A stretch of DNA of 64,000 bases from Cristatella mucedo (taxonomy: Eukaryota; Bryozoa; Phylactolaemata; Cristatellidae): contig WPIO01000177.1 in the NCBI GenBank assembly GCA_009760855.2, positions 454,501-518,500 on the forward strand. The letters run 5' to 3'. Every line of letters begins with the position of its first letter. Within the stretch, counting starts at the first letter, position 1. The position numbers and the translations under genes are program-made. Shown piece after piece: positions 36,524-49,800 of this stretch. The notes beneath the pieces were generated by a model, which saw only the letters and a list, made by a program, of their open reading frames with translations, did not search any database and was not told the DNA's origin.

Positions 36524-39500
36524 CTTTTGCTGTCGTTGTTTATAGCTCTTTCCCTCGTGCTCCTTGTCTTTCGCGCTGAACTTGTGCCGTGGCTCCTCTT
36601 TCCCTTTTTTTGTTGTTGCGACTTGAGATGATGCTTGCTCTTCGTAGAAACTGTCTGTGCACTGCCTGTTTTTTCATTTAAGACGATGCACCTAAAGGGC
36701 CAGCAGTATGCAAATCCGCAGACTGCAAGTTTGAACAAGGTGCTGTCCAGCTGTGTGGCCATACGGTCAACTCTGAAGGAGATTAGGGACAAGGAGCAGA
36801 AAGGCGACTCAACCCCTGGCAACAAAGTGGTGAGTGTGTTGCTGTGCGTGGTAGTGTGTCACTGTGAGAGCTTGCTGTTTTGGGATTGATCCGTTCTGCC
36901 ACTGCTCCCGAGCCTGTCTTTCTGGAGAGTATTATTTTGAGGAGAAAGCTGATCTTTGCCAAATCACTTAGATGGATGCCGGCAAGTTTCAGCGAGCCAG
37001 CGACAAAGAGCGGCTGCATGCTGCCTGGATCAGCCTGCAGGTTCAAGTCAACTGCTTGTATGACAGCCAGCTGGATCGTCTTTCCAAAGATCACAGTCCG
37101 GGCGTCAAGCAGGTATTAGCCAGTGCCGATTGTGATGCATTGGTGGCGTCACGTGAATTTCGATGGCCCAAGTTTGCTTATTGCCTATCTTGTTTCGGCA
37201 AGGTCTTTGTTATTGTGGGATGGGGACAGGGTGGGAAGCTGGTTTGGTCTAGCGGTTAAGGTGCTCGCCCCGACCAAGGTCTGACCGAGGTCGTGGGCTC
37301 GAGCCCCGAGGCATATGTGAAGCGCCTGAATAGAGATTAAGTTCTCTTAGGGCGCTATATAAATGAATTATATATTTTTTTTAAGCAAGGCGTCTGAGGA
37401 AATCGCCGTCGACACCTTGGTGTGCAGACCTTAGCCTGATCTCTTTTTATGTGTTTTAAGATTCTAGAAAAAAAGGAAGGGCTCTTCAGAAAGCACATGA
37501 TGGGCAAGCGTGTCGACTACGCTGCGCGGTCGGTCATCTCGCCTGATCCCTACATCGGTGTGGACGAGATAGGTGAGACATTAGAGTGCACAAGTCGTAA
37601 CCGGATTTTTGCTCGACAGTGAGTCGTTGCACATGGCGCTTAGTGTGGATGAACTCTAAAAAGAAATGTGGCTCACTCTATAAAAATAAATTAGCAGTCG
37701 GCTGATCTAACAGCTTCATTTAAATATCAGCAAAAGAGTCTTTGCGGCTGTCGTCCACTTGCAGCAGGCAATGGAGGATTGTCTGCTGCAAGACTCGAAG
37801 TTTCGACATGGGTCGTGAAGCGTGAGCACCTTACTCAGGTTAAGACCCAGGGTAATTTCTGTTGCATTATTTGTTCCTGCATGAAATTAAACGACCATTG
37901 TAGGGCTAGTAATTGTGAACAGTTGCCTATTCCGTCATGAGCTAACAAACCGTGCTAGAATCTGACTTGACCACATTTAAAAGAACTTAGAACACCTATT
38001 TAGGACAGCATTTAGTGGGTCCCTGTGGTTCGTCCTTGATGTGCTTATGTGTGCTGACACTGTGCATGCTGCCACTAACCACACTTGCATGCTGACCCTG
38101 TGCATGTCACCCTAACCATGTTATTCATGTTTATCAAGCATGATACCACTTACCATTCAATCGCGTTTCCCTTTGCAGCAAATGTAAAGCGCCTAGAAAG
38201 AGATTGAGTTCTCTGAGGGCGCTTTATCAAGTGCATTATTATTATTATTGTTATTAGTATGTACATGTGATGTGTACATGAAAAACGGCAGCCTGTGTGC
38301 TTGAACCATACGCTGGATTTGTATAGAGCTGATGAGCACTGATGCATTACTTCGTGGCCAATACTAACTCTATTCTTATGCTTATTATCTATGTTGCTGA
38401 AGTTTGACTACTGGGAAAGACATCGATGCCAAATGCACTCGAACCACTATCAAGCTACTGCTGTGCAAGGCATTGGTTGAGAGAAATTGCTTTGCCCCTC
38501 CCCCCTCTGTCCACTGGTCTGATGCCAGCTTGACCTGGGGTTGCCTTAGAATGTTCGTGGCGACTTCATCTTGAACAAAAGACGTGATATTCTGTTGATA
38601 ATCTTCCCAGTTTATCTCAAAGTGCTAGTATTTGAATCTGACATTTTTTTTTTAGCTATTAACCATTGAACTGCTGCACTCATTGTTAAATTGCCGCCGG
38701 GTCTCTTAGCTAACCGCTCCAGAGTACGTGATGACCTGTGCTTTCTGTTGCAGGCATTCCAATGGTGTTCGCTAAGAAGCTGACTTACCCGGAGCCTGTC
38801 ACCCCATTTAATGTCGAGGAGCTCAGGCAGGCTGTGCTGAACGGCCCAGATGTCCATCCCGGGTTCGTGCCTTTGGCTGTGAAAAATGGCAGCTGCAATA
38901 TATGCCCTGAAAAATTTCAGGTCAGCTAGCCTGTTTTTTCTTCCATTAGGCGCCACCCTTATACTGGTATGTCTGTCCTCGAGCAGGCTTCCTAGCTAGT
39001 CATACATCATCTGTTTAGTGGAAGCGCACTTCCCTCCCGCAATAGCATAACAGCATGGCTAGCTAGCCAATCAGGGTGGGATGCACTAGCTCGAGCTGAC
39101 TGAAAATTGGTTAGCTGTAATTCACAAGACGTTATACGAAGCCACTGTAATTTCATCTGTATTGATAGCCTTCTTAGGGCATGGTAGATAAAAGTATTTG
39201 TACCGCCTTTCTGCAAAGTTTTGACTCTCTGGCCAGGTGTCGATTTGTATGTCGTGTTCAAGTACCATCACCCGACCCCCACAGCATTGTATAGGTGTTG
39301 CAGACTGCCGGTTGTGGTAGATGTCGGTCGACTGGTGTCAAATCTTACTGCAATCCTGATTCGAACTGGGACCCGGAGAGAATCCAGAGAATCTAACCAG
39401 ATGATGTGATATTGGTGTCAGATGTAGCCCAGGTTTCCTTTTAACCGCCTTTTTATTTATTTTGTCTAGGGATTACTTAGAGTACTAGCTTGAAAAGTGC

Positions 39501-42500
39501 TGCCTTTTATGCATTCGCGCTGAATCGCTGTGTCCGAAACTGATGCAGCTGCTTGTTAAAAAGCAGAATCCTCAATCCAGTAATTATGCATTTGTTGCCT
39601 TCTGTGATCCCTCGTATACAATGTCTGAGCATCAAGATCTTTAAAAAAAATTGACATACCTGGTAACACTTGCATTCTTTTTGTAAGGTTTCAAGAAGCA
39701 CGATAACTGTGTTGAGAATTTTTTTTTTAAATGCCTTTCTTAGCAGGCACTGAGTGTTCTTATCTTTTGCTTTTTCTTGCTGCTGGTTTTCTGTCGGTGG
39801 AGTCGCCTCTTTTTGTACAACATACTATGTATTGTGGAGCTGCGTGCATTTGAGATTCCACATTGTTACCTGGTTGGTTGCTCGTGATTGTTGCACTACG
39901 TAGATATTTGGCTCCCCATTGCAGTGCCACGCATGTTGAGATGGATTCTGGGAAGAAAATTCTCCTGAGTGCTGCAGACAAGACGCAGCGAGAGGCTCTT
40001 GCAAAATCGCTGCTGACACAAGCTGCTACTGTTGACCAGCTGCTGATTCAACCTAAAAAAGTATGCCGATCGTACTTCCTTATTTGACTGAGCTGCCGAC
40101 GTTTGACCGGGCCTGTTTGTCTGGTCTTTGGGACTACTTGACGGCTGCCAGTGTACACAATTTCTTACCGCCTGCACTGGCTCCCCATAAAGCAGCATAA
40201 GCATCTTGACTTCAAGGTCTGCCACTCACTTATAAATCTCTTGACTAGCTTCTTCTAGCCTCTTTATCAAAAACTTGTTTCTAATGAGGCATTGCCCCAC
40301 CTCAAATCCCTAGGAGCAAAGCAGGACAAATAGATCCCAAAGATAAACAAATATTTCCTACCACTTAGGTCTGTAGAAGTTAGATCCGGGACAAATGGTC
40401 ATTGGACGTTTAGGTCCCGAACCTGTTACATAAAGACTGCGGTATTTAATTCTTATTGCTATACTTCAAAGAGCTTAAAAAGTAATGGTTCAAAGAGAGT
40501 ATGAACTGTTAGATGCGATGAAAATAGATTGGTATTACAATCCTAATGGTAACATGCACCAGTGATGATAATGATGAAATAGATTAAGGGCTGTTTGATC
40601 TTTAACCAGATAACTCCAGGATCCTCCATAAGTCCTTTTGCCCACTCCTGCACCACCCATATGGTCAACACGGTTTTCCCAGAAAACGAATGTGGCTGGT
40701 CTATTAGCCATACTTTCTAGCCTCATCAGAAATGTGCTAAGGGTATCGAGCAGTGAAAGATCATTTAATGGTGCCAATCAATAATAATAATAATAATAAT
40801 GCACTTGATAACGCGCCCTCAGAGAACCCAATCTCTCTCTAGGCGCTATACATATACTGCAAAGGGAAACGCGACTGATTGGTGAGTAATATCATGCTTG
40901 AGAAACAACATGAATAACATGATTAGGGGTGACATGCACAGGGTCAGCATGCAAATGTGGTTAGTGACAGCATGCACAGTGTCAGCACACATAAGCATAT
41001 CAAGGACGAATCACAGGGACCCACTATATGCTGTCCTAAATAGGTGTTTTTAAGTTCCTTTTAAATGTGGTCAAGTCAGGGGATGTTCTGTCGCAGGTCG
41101 GGAGGGAGTTCCAGGCTTTGGGAGCATACGAGCTAAATGCACGGTCTCCAAAGGATTTGAGGTTTGTACGGGGTATTTGTAGACTGTTGGATTCCGAAAA
41201 GCGGGTGGTACGATGCTTGGCCTGATTAGGATCAAGCCGCGAGGAGAGAGAGAGAGCGCGAGCGAGCGAGAGAGCGAGATGGGGAGAAGGCAGGAGACAG
41301 ACTATGCGCTCCCCACTCCTCATCAGGTGATGACTGCCGGTTTTCACTTGTCAATATGGCCAAGACATAGGCCGCAAGCTGGTGTAATGCCCCAGTGCAA
41401 CACGAGACTGTACACGTGTGCTCATTTATTCGCACAAGCTTGTGAGCACACAGGGCACCTTTGCTATTGATAGTTGTGACCCGGAGTGGGGTTACCTTAA
41501 AGTACACCCAGTCGGGGTACTGCCCGGCCTTGCTAGCCACAATCGAAGGGCCATCCAAGCCACTGCTTCTAGCAGACCATTGGAAAGGGCACCCAATTAA
41601 TTATCCATTAGCCATTGCTGCATGAGTAGGCACACACGATAGACCCTCCCCCCCCCCCCCCCCCCCCGACTATTGAGCTAGTCCCAGTCTCGCCCGGTGC
41701 AGGTCATGTCCTATGGCTTTGATCGCTGTGGAGTGAGCGCTGCTCCGTTGTCTGCTGCATAGCTCGAGGCAGGCAGTTGTGCGCTTTTTTGCCGGTGTTT
41801 GGGGTCTTGTTGGGTGGCTTTGTCGGCTTGTCCGTTTCGTCGTGCACAGGTTTTCGTCCGGGCTACACTATTCAGTTTTCCCTTCCCCTCCTGCTAACTT
41901 GCTTGCATACTGTTGTAATAAGTAATCAACTATTTCAATCAAACAGTGCCTAGAAAGAGATTGGATTCTCTGAAGGTGCTATAATGAATGTATTATTATT
42001 ATTATTACTGTTAAAAAAGCTGGGCTTCCAAAGCCAAGCGATTCTTAATGTATGTGCACCCGTGTCTTTCTCCAAATTCGGCTTGCCTTAACGTACTGGA
42101 TGCTGTGTAGTCGGTATCTCGAGGAATCTATAATATTGAGGTGTATTGGACATCATTAAATATTCATTGTTGCTGCTGACGTATTAGCTGCTAGTGTTCT
42201 AGCTCTGCTTAGAGCCAAGTGTCTTGGTTGAGCAGAGTGTCTTGGTTGAGCCGATCGATGGTTCAGTAGCAGTGGTGCTAAGGAAATATTTTCATAGCAC
42301 CCTAAGAGAATTTAATCTCTCTTTCTTGGCATGTGGCATATGCTGGAAAGTAAGCATGTCGATCGGATAGTTGTAGCACAGACTATTTCAGCATTCATGA
42401 ATGCACAGAGGAACCAGGACAGAGCAAATACTGTGAGGAACAGGTGTTTTTTGTAGCTTCTTTTTAAATGCTGTCAAGTCTTGGATATCTTGGCTCCAGT

Positions 42501-45500
42501 CGACCGTGGATTACGCGGTTTTGCAGGAAATCGTCTCCACCTTTCAAGGCTATTGTTGAGCATGTCTTTTACAATGCCAAAGGATAAACAAAATATGTAT
42601 ACTCGGTTGTTTTTACTCCTAAGCAGCCTCCGATTTTTTTAATCTAGCAACAGAAGGGTCGTTCGTCTAATGGGGATGAGTGGATACGAGCTGCTTGAGA
42701 TTCAACCTGGCCCTGAGAATGCCTAGCTGCTGCCTAGGAACCTTAGACAAGACTCTACGAGGATCTTTGGCTGACGAGATCTGCACTCTCCAACAGGAAG
42801 GCTAGCTTGACACATCCTTCGAGCGTGGGCACTGGAAGCTGCCACCAGGATTCAAGTTAGCCGGCAAGCAGTGAGTCGTCGTCTTGCCGATGCTGACATC
42901 TTTCGGTGAATAGTGAAGAAGGCCCCCCCCCAATCGGCTGAGTAACGGTATAAAGCCAAGAGGCTGAACCGGGCTTAGCACCGCGCCCACTGGACGGTGG
43001 AAGACTGATGCTTGGTCAATTGGACAGATGAGAGCATATTGAAGCTTCTGTATAATAATAATAATAAACGCCACCATCTGCAGAAGTAAAGCTGAGAGCA
43101 GTACTGCAAAACTGCCTACAGCATATTGTTAGGGTGCTCGCCTTTAAGGACCGAGCTCGAGCCCCTTGGCATTCGTGAAGCCCCTGGATAGAGATTAGGT
43201 TTTCTTAGGGTGCTATGCAAACGATAATATTTTTTTTAACCACGCTGGTTGTGGGGTCGGGGGTTGCCAGATAGTTTGTTGCGTGGATTGGCACAGCCAA
43301 TCAGCTCTAAACCCCATTGAGCATCTATAGGACGACTTAGCACCTCGACCGAGAAGCAGTAGAAGTTCACTGGCCTTGGCTGCCCTTTTTCTAAGTGATT
43401 TCAAATGTGAGATTTGATGCCACAGGAGACTGTTCAGAAGTATGTTGTGCCCTGGCCCAGGCGGGTGCAAGTGGTCATTGAGAAGCAAGTTCAGTCAACT
43501 TCTTATTAAGCAAGAAGTTTGATATTGCTTTTTATGATTCTAAGATGTTAATAAACATTGTTACATATCCCGTGCAGCTTGTGTCTCCCACGATTAGTTG
43601 GTTTAGCATAAGACCCGATCGCTGTTTACCTTATTGTAGAGGTGTGTAAGTACTCGTGGAAATAAGTAATACACTTCTAGTCGAGGAAGTGGTGACTATA
43701 TTTCATGATATCAGGAGCAATGGTATGAGCCAGTCACCTGTTCTAACGTACGCAGGGCCCGAGCCGACCAGGGTCGTGAGCAGGCCCCCCCCCCCCGGTT
43801 ATTAAATCTCTAGTAGGATCTTTAGCAAGGCCCAGAGCGAGGCAGACCATCAGTGTTTGGGTAGGGCTGACGGAGACAGACAGAGTAGGTTGTTTGGGCT
43901 CCAGTGCCACTTACCAGAATTTTTAGTACTGCTGACTTTCAGTGACCCAAACCGTTTCACTGGCCTTCCACGTTTCACTTCCATCGGGGTTGCCGCATAA
44001 AGCACCAGTGTTTTACATATTTAGCTTGCATTGGTACCCCCACGTGTCAGCATCATAGTGTATTTGGTAATGTGTGATGATGTTAGTCCAAAGCGGTTGA
44101 CCCTCTGTACAATTAGGACTGATTTACATTGAATGTAATGCCTGTAATCGTCCAGAGCTTGAAAAAGAGTTCTTGCCTCCACAGGTTCACCGGCACTTAA
44201 GATCAGGAGACGTGTTGCTGCTGAATCGGCAACCGACGTTGCACAAGCCCAGCATCCAAGCTCACCGGGTAGGCTTCCGGTGTCAGCTGCTGCTGCTTCC
44301 TTTCGAGGGGCTTGGAAACTCAAACACTGATTGCGCCATCAGTTTTGGTTATGTCCTGCTTTTGTAGTAGAAATTTCAGGAAGTTGTGAAATGTGTACAT
44401 GTAGGCTCGGGTGCTTCCTGGTGAGAAGACCTTGCGCCTTCACTATGCTTGCTGCAAGGCCTACAACGCCGACTTTGATGGTGATGAGATGAACGCTCAT
44501 TTCCCACAGAACGAGTTTGGCCGATCCGAAGCCTATAATATAGGTAAGGTGCAAAACTTTATTGGTGTACGATTTGTATGGGTTTGACTGAAAAGTACTT
44601 GTCGTCCCAGAATCTGTGCTGTAGTAGCTAAATCTGTAGAAAGATAGTTGACCAGATGCACTAGGTTTCTTGCCATGTTACAACGTCTGGTATTAATAGT
44701 TAGTGCAAGCATTCGATTGCCTGGTCATAAACTTTGGCGCTTCTGCACCCCTTGACCTCTAGAATTGGATGTGTACCTTTTTTGTGCTACATTGCTTCCT
44801 GGTGGCCTTCAGCCGCACCCCCATTGAATCTCTTGTCAGCTTTCGGTACGTATATGTCGGTATCGGGGTTTATTGCCCAGCCTTCTCAATTCGGGTCAAA
44901 CAATAAAATTGATGTACCTGTTCAGCACAAGTCAGGTTAAACTTTAAAGTTGCTCGCGTCGACTTTTTTTGCAGTAGCGACTTTTGTTCGTGCATTGCCG
45001 ACGATCTGTCGGAGCTCAACGAGCACGGTTGCTTTATGTTCTGGTTGTTGGATGTACAGTTTGTTAGGTTTCCTCGAGGGCGTGTGAGCCAGGCTGCTGG
45101 CTCCTAGACCGTGCTGCGTGCATGACCATACTCGCCCTAGCTTCAGGCCTGCCAGTGGAGGCAGTATTCAGTGCTCTACGGTCGTGTGTGGTGCCGAAAG
45201 TCAGTTACGTGATGTCAGCATGCGACACATTTGTCTGCGGCTCGTGCTGCTGTCAGCATGGCTGCACTCATTCGACAGCGGCCGCTGGGAGTGGTGGCTC
45301 AAGCCCATGCTTTGCGCCTAGGAACTCTGACAAATAGTGCGCGCGTTGCGCCCTGGCTGAGTTTGCTAGGCACACGAGTGAGCAGCACGGCCACTCAGCC
45401 ACTGCCTGTCTCAGGACATCAGCGCTTGGTGCCAGCCCGTATCGCATCGCAGCGAGATGCACCCATGACATTCGCTTGGTTCCAGTGAGTGTTCGAAATC

Positions 45501-46794
45501 AGTATCTGGTGCCAAAGGACGGCACTCCTCTGGCCGGCCTAATTCAAGATCACATGGTGTCAGGAGCTTGGCTGACCATCCGCGGCCGCTTCTTTTCAAG
45601 GTGAGTTGCAGCGGGGGGGGGGGGGGGGGGGGGAGTGTTCCTCTCGCAGTGCTGCTTTTTTTTAGTCTGCAGCACTCTTCTATGGTTGGCACTGAGCGCT
45701 GCTGGAATTTTCTTTGCGTCTGCTAGTCACAACGACTTATTTCACTTATTTATGGCTTAATGGTACGATGGGCATGCTGTAGTGACTCGCCCACAAGGCC
45801 GGTCGGCCCGACCGAGTAGCTTCGACTAGCTTGTAAGTAGGATGATAGCTATAAGCTCCGTACGTTTTGTCTGTATTTTTGCCCGGTGCATAAGTGAGTG
45901 TTTGATACAAACGCAGCCACTAAGTTTCGGGAAACTGAGGTGGTATATCGTTGCAGCAGCACACTCGGTATTAACCCATCCGGCTTGTGCTTGTGCTTGT
46001 GCTCTATTTTTCAAGGCAGCATTAGAGAGTTGACTCGATGCTTTGTGTGCCCTGCTACAGATTAACGAAGGTTCCTGTGCTCAAAGTTCTGTGCTCTATG
46101 CTAGGCTTATTGTTGGGCAGACTTTCTCCCTCCCTCCCTCCCTCCCTCCTTCTCCCTCCCTCTCCCCTCGAGGTACCAGCAATCCAGAACCGCGAGACCT
46201 GCTATTGGGTGTGCGTCGTTGCAGGTACGACTACCAGCAGCTGGTGTACAGCGCTCTTGCCGACAAGCCCTCGCCAGTGAAGCTGCTGCCTCCATCCATA
46301 ATCAAGCCTCAAGTGCTATGGTCGGGCAAGCAGGTCGGTCCTGGTGGCGCCTGCGTGCGAGGGGGCAGCTTTGCTTCTGCCTCTGCCCTCTGAGGCGATC
46401 CCGCAGTTTCCAGCAATCGATCCGAGCGACCCTGACCTTGCTCTGCTGCCTCCGCCCCTTAGTAGCTTGCCTCCGCCCCTTAGTAGCTTGCCTCCGCACA
46501 TCACAGGTACTCTCGACGGTGCTGCTCAACATTATACCCAAGTCGAAGCCACCGCTTAATCTCCACGGCAAAGCCAAGATCTCGTCCAAGGTAATCGGGC
46601 GGTGAGCCGTGTAGCAGGTGCACGCTTGCACAGTCGGCTCCTCGGCTCAAACTCGAAGCGGCCAACGCCCTCGAGCCGGGCAGCCCGGCTGTGTGGAGGT
46701 CAAGGCCGGCTACCCCCTCCACGGGTCAAACAAGCCTCAACCGTGAGGCGACAAGGGATGGGTAGCCGAGGGGTTGGCACGCCTATACATGCAT

Positions 46795-46851
<57 letters not shown>

Positions 46852-49800
46852 CGCGCAAACAATGTCCACTGATATATGTGCATCCTGGTACAATGGCAGT
46901 TTGATATGCAACTGTTGGGCTAAAGGTTGTCTGAACTATCGGAATACAATAACTTGGTACAATGTTTAATAATATGTATGGAGCTCTTGTAAATGTAGTC
47001 CTAGCCCAAATACGTGATGCTGAGATTGATAACATAGGCAGATCCTGTTCTGGTGAGTTTATAGTGGTCACGAGTTGACTAACCTCAGAAAAATAATCGA
47101 TCACTTCTTAATTCTAATAGGCGTGGATTTTTCTAGCCAGCACCATGTATGATGCTGACGTAAGAACCAGACCCAGCAATAAACATGCTGACCTCTGACC
47201 TCGATGTCCTCGTGTGCAGTCGGCTTGCGTCCGTCCGTATCGCCAGCTTAGGAACTGTTTCGTGCTGCTTCGACCCTGCGGAAATGATGCCCGGTTACAC
47301 TGGCGCCGCACTCTTGACGTTTTTTGCATGCAGACGTGGCAGACCAGTTCCGGCCACGAGCAGGCCGCGCCCGACGATCAGCTGATGTGCGAGAGTGAGG
47401 TGATTATCCGGCAGGGAGAGCTGCTGTGCGGTGTGCTCGACAAGAACCACTACGGCGCGACGCCTTACAGCCTCGTGCACTGCTGCTATGAGCTGTACGG
47501 CGGTGAGACCTCGACCCGCGTGCTCACCTGCTTCGCCAAGCTCTTCACTGCGTTCCTGCAGTACCGCGGCTTCAGCCTGGGCATCGAGGACATCCTCGTC
47601 ACCAAGGAGGTACGGCCGCCCGGTTCGAGCTCGCTTCGCTTGCCGCGTAAGCCCTCTCGCGAGAGCGCTTTTCGCTGCACCCAGCGCGGCCCCTTAGTGC
47701 CACGTGACCATGCCCAGCTTGAGTGCAAAGCAGCTGGCCGACGGCTGTGCGCAGGCGCATCGAGGTTTCGCCGAGGTTTCGGTTTGGGCTGCCATCGTTT
47801 CTTCAGTGAGCTCTGTGGAGCCTTTGCGCCTAGCCCGTGCGTCCGAGGCAAGATGGCAAGCGATCGAGTGCTTTCGCTTTGTGGTGTGTGTCACTCGCTC
47901 GATTCGCTGCGGTCGTCTACAGCCCATCTGGTCACCGTTTTTTGCTATAGGCTTTTGAGCTCGCTGCAGGCTCCGGCAGCGTATTCACTCGATGCCTGAG
48001 ATAAAACTGTGCATGTCGTGCCTGCCGCCGGCATAGAGCTTTGACCTGCCATCTCGATTGCGGGTTGTGCTCGCTTTGAGCCCTACAAAAGGAAACGCAC
48101 GGCCCAGTGGCTGAGTCGTCACACCCGCTTCACTGCAGGCCGACCGGAAAAGACATCACGTGATGAGGCAGGGCCGCAAGGCCGGCTTTGCGGCCCTGGC
48201 CGCTGCTCTCGGCAGAGCGACCAGCAGCGACAGCTCTGCCGGAGCCTCTGCTGAGGACGTGGCGGCTCACTATCGTGCTGCCCAGTTCGCTTCCGATGAT
48301 GCCGAGATGCGCGCGATCGATCGAGCCCTGAAGGGCGCCACGGACGAGATCCAAAATCAGATCACAAAGTATGGTCGATAAGAGACGTTTTGTGCTGGCG
48401 CGTTTTTTTTTGCGCCGCCACACTGTGCCATTGCTGGCAGCTGGTGCCTAATGCTCGGCCTTGCCTCCACTACTAGTCCCTTCCTCTCTGTAGCCTCTAG
48501 CCACCGTCCACTGCACTGCCGTGATCAGTTGTTCCGCTACGTCCTGCTGGCTGACCTAGCCGCACTTGCTTTCATGGCTGCTGTCGGTGGATGCAGGTGA
48601 AGTAGTTTTTGCATTTCCTTTAGAGTCTGTATGCCACTGGGCTTGCTGAAGAAGTTCCCTCATAACAACCTTCAGCTCATGGTCCTCTCGGGTGCCAAAG
48701 GTTCTGCTGTAAGTTTTCTGTGTGTGCAGCTGCATTCGTAGCAGCCTAGCTATTCGCCTGCCGGTTTCTCTTGTGGGCGCATGCGCCGCGCCGCCGCCCG
48801 CGCCCCCCCCGTAGGCTCGTTCGTCATTACCCGCTGGCTTTGGTGAATGACCTTAGGCCACATTCTCCTCTGGGCATTAGTTTTGCTTACAATTACCCGA
48901 TACAGTGATGAGGATACCGATTGGTCTATTTACTCTCTGGTGTATTGTAAAAGCTTTGTATGCCTGCCAATTCTTTGCTCGATGGCTATGACATTGTCAT
49001 TTCGTTCAACGTGCTGCATCTGCTGGCTGCTGTCGGTTGGGGTGAGGGATTATAGGCCTAGTGACCAGGGGTGCGGCATCCTTTGATTTAAGCGTTGGCA
49101 TACACAGTGCAGTTGCAAGTGGTAAGCCTAGCTCGACCAGGTGTTTGTAGCTTGCGTCATCTGGTGGCTAGCCTCCATTCGCAAGAATTACTTTCTGCAC
49201 CAAAAGTCGAGTTAGTTCGAACGTTTGACGAATGCGGCGGCCCAGTTATTATAGTCACTCTCGAATTGCCGCTGACTGTAAAGAGAGTGCCCGCGGTGGA
49301 GCAGGCACCGCAGTTGCTCTTCCGGGCGTCTTGAGAGTCGTTTGTTGCCGTTTGTAGGTCAACTGCATGCAGATCTCTTGCCTGCTCGGTCAGATGGAGC
49401 TCGAGGGTCGCAGGCCGCCTTTGATGCTCAGCGGGCGCACTCTGCCATCGTTCTTGCCCTACGATCCTTCCCCGCGTGCTGGCGGATTTATTGATGCCAG
49501 GTTTCTGACGGGATTAAAGCCCCAGGAGTACTTCTTCCACTGCATGGCTGGAAGGGAGGTGCGTGGAGCCACGGCGCAGCCATGCAGCAGTTTCTCTGGC
49601 ACGGGCAGCGAGCCGGTTTCACGCCTGTGCAGCTTTGCTAGCAGCGTTGCTGCCGTGCTGCTGCTGCTGCCCTAAAGCTGTGCTCTCGCGGTCATAGTTT
49701 CCCTCGCCCGATTTGTTCTGCTAAAGGCACACACTGGCAGCCACAAGTGTTGTCGCACATCACAGTTGGCGATTTGCAACACTTTAGTGCAGTGGTTCTC

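Noticed and set aside
36048-36545. 165-codon frame running past POLR1A exon 6 into His-Thr repeats
   Set aside because: The real coding part ends at the GTACGT donor at 36348; the His-Thr part is the CA microsatellite.
42620-42680. Possible SINE family 1 tail (minus) near 42640
   Set aside because: Only a short similarity to the CAGCCTC and CGACAGAAGAG blocks; too little to call.
47431-47958. Overlapping GC-rich frames around POLR1A exon 17
   Set aside because: They are out-of-frame shadows of the conserved exon and its GC-rich intron 17.
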